From: Streptomyces aureoverticillatus
GTDB taxonomy: Bacteria; Actinomycetota; Actinomycetes; Streptomycetales; Streptomycetaceae
Direction: 5' to 3'
Length of the DNA stretch: 64,000 nucleotides
NCBI RefSeq assembly: GCF_014649395.1
Contig: NZ_BMSY01000007.1
Location: forward strand, 372,001 to 436,000
The translations under genes and the position numbers were made by a program. The notes beneath the pieces are model-generated. The model was not told the DNA's origin and did not search any database. It was given only the letters and a program-made list of their open reading frames with translations. Positions 63,992-64,000 of this stretch are shown here, one piece after another; within the stretch, counting starts at the first letter, position 1, and every line of letters starts with the position of its first letter.

Positions 63992-64000
63992 TTCTTGCCG

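Overview
The window is a piece of an actinomycete chromosome, almost certainly Streptomyces. The evidence is very high G+C with G/C-biased third codon positions, many GTG and some TTG starts, GTGA/ATGA stop-start overlaps, a pyr operon followed by the actinobacterial integration host factor, gmk and rpoZ, an actinobacterial PriA lacking an ATP site, and dispersed intergenic repeats of Streptomyces type. I see no prophage, insertion sequence, tRNA, rRNA or CRISPR array. This looks like a conserved core/near-core region.

Layout. 1-8614: pyrimidine operon (pyrB end, pyrC, a PH-like membrane protein, carA, carB, pyrD, pyrF) with a strong hairpin between carB and pyrD. 9003-19252: housekeeping genes mihF, gmk, rpoZ, coaBC, metK, priA, fmt, rsmB and a small HTH gene. 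19349-26222: MMPL transporter, rpe, SorC-type regulator, a barnase-like RNase with a barstar, and a GuaB1-type enzyme. 26223-32173: a putative basic amino acid module made of a cationic amino acid permease, an Lrp/AsnC regulator, a nitrilase-family amidase and a flavin amino acid monooxygenase; helically phased copies of a CGCAACG motif precede both transcription units. 32217-39569: LLM-family oxidoreductase, DUF5995 protein, NCS2 nucleobase permease divergent from an alginate-lyase-like protein, and an MFS/ROK pair around a perfect operator-like palindrome.

39782-48965: a GH18 chitinase with chitin-type promoter repeats, then the riboflavin operon (FMN riboswitch, ribD, ribE, ribM-like transporter, ribBA, ribH), hisE, hisG and a PH-domain protein. 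49220-51795: a translationally coupled pair of CNNM/HlyC-CorC membrane proteins. 51851-57327: a two-component system and an orphan EccA-like AAA+ ATPase. 57626-57731 (minus strand): a promoter-to-terminator unit that looks like a small RNA. 57791-64000: P-loop kinase, Tat-exported C39-like peptidase, M1 metallopeptidase, a small membrane peptide and two membrane proteins; the last may be truncated at the window edge.

The most interesting observations are the phased Lrp-type motif arrays tied to the amino acid oxidation module, the candidate small RNA near 57.7 kb, the carB-pyrD leader whose hairpin arm can pair alternatively with repeats covering the pyrD ribosome site, and perfect palindromes in the divergent NCS2/lyase and MFS/ROK promoters.
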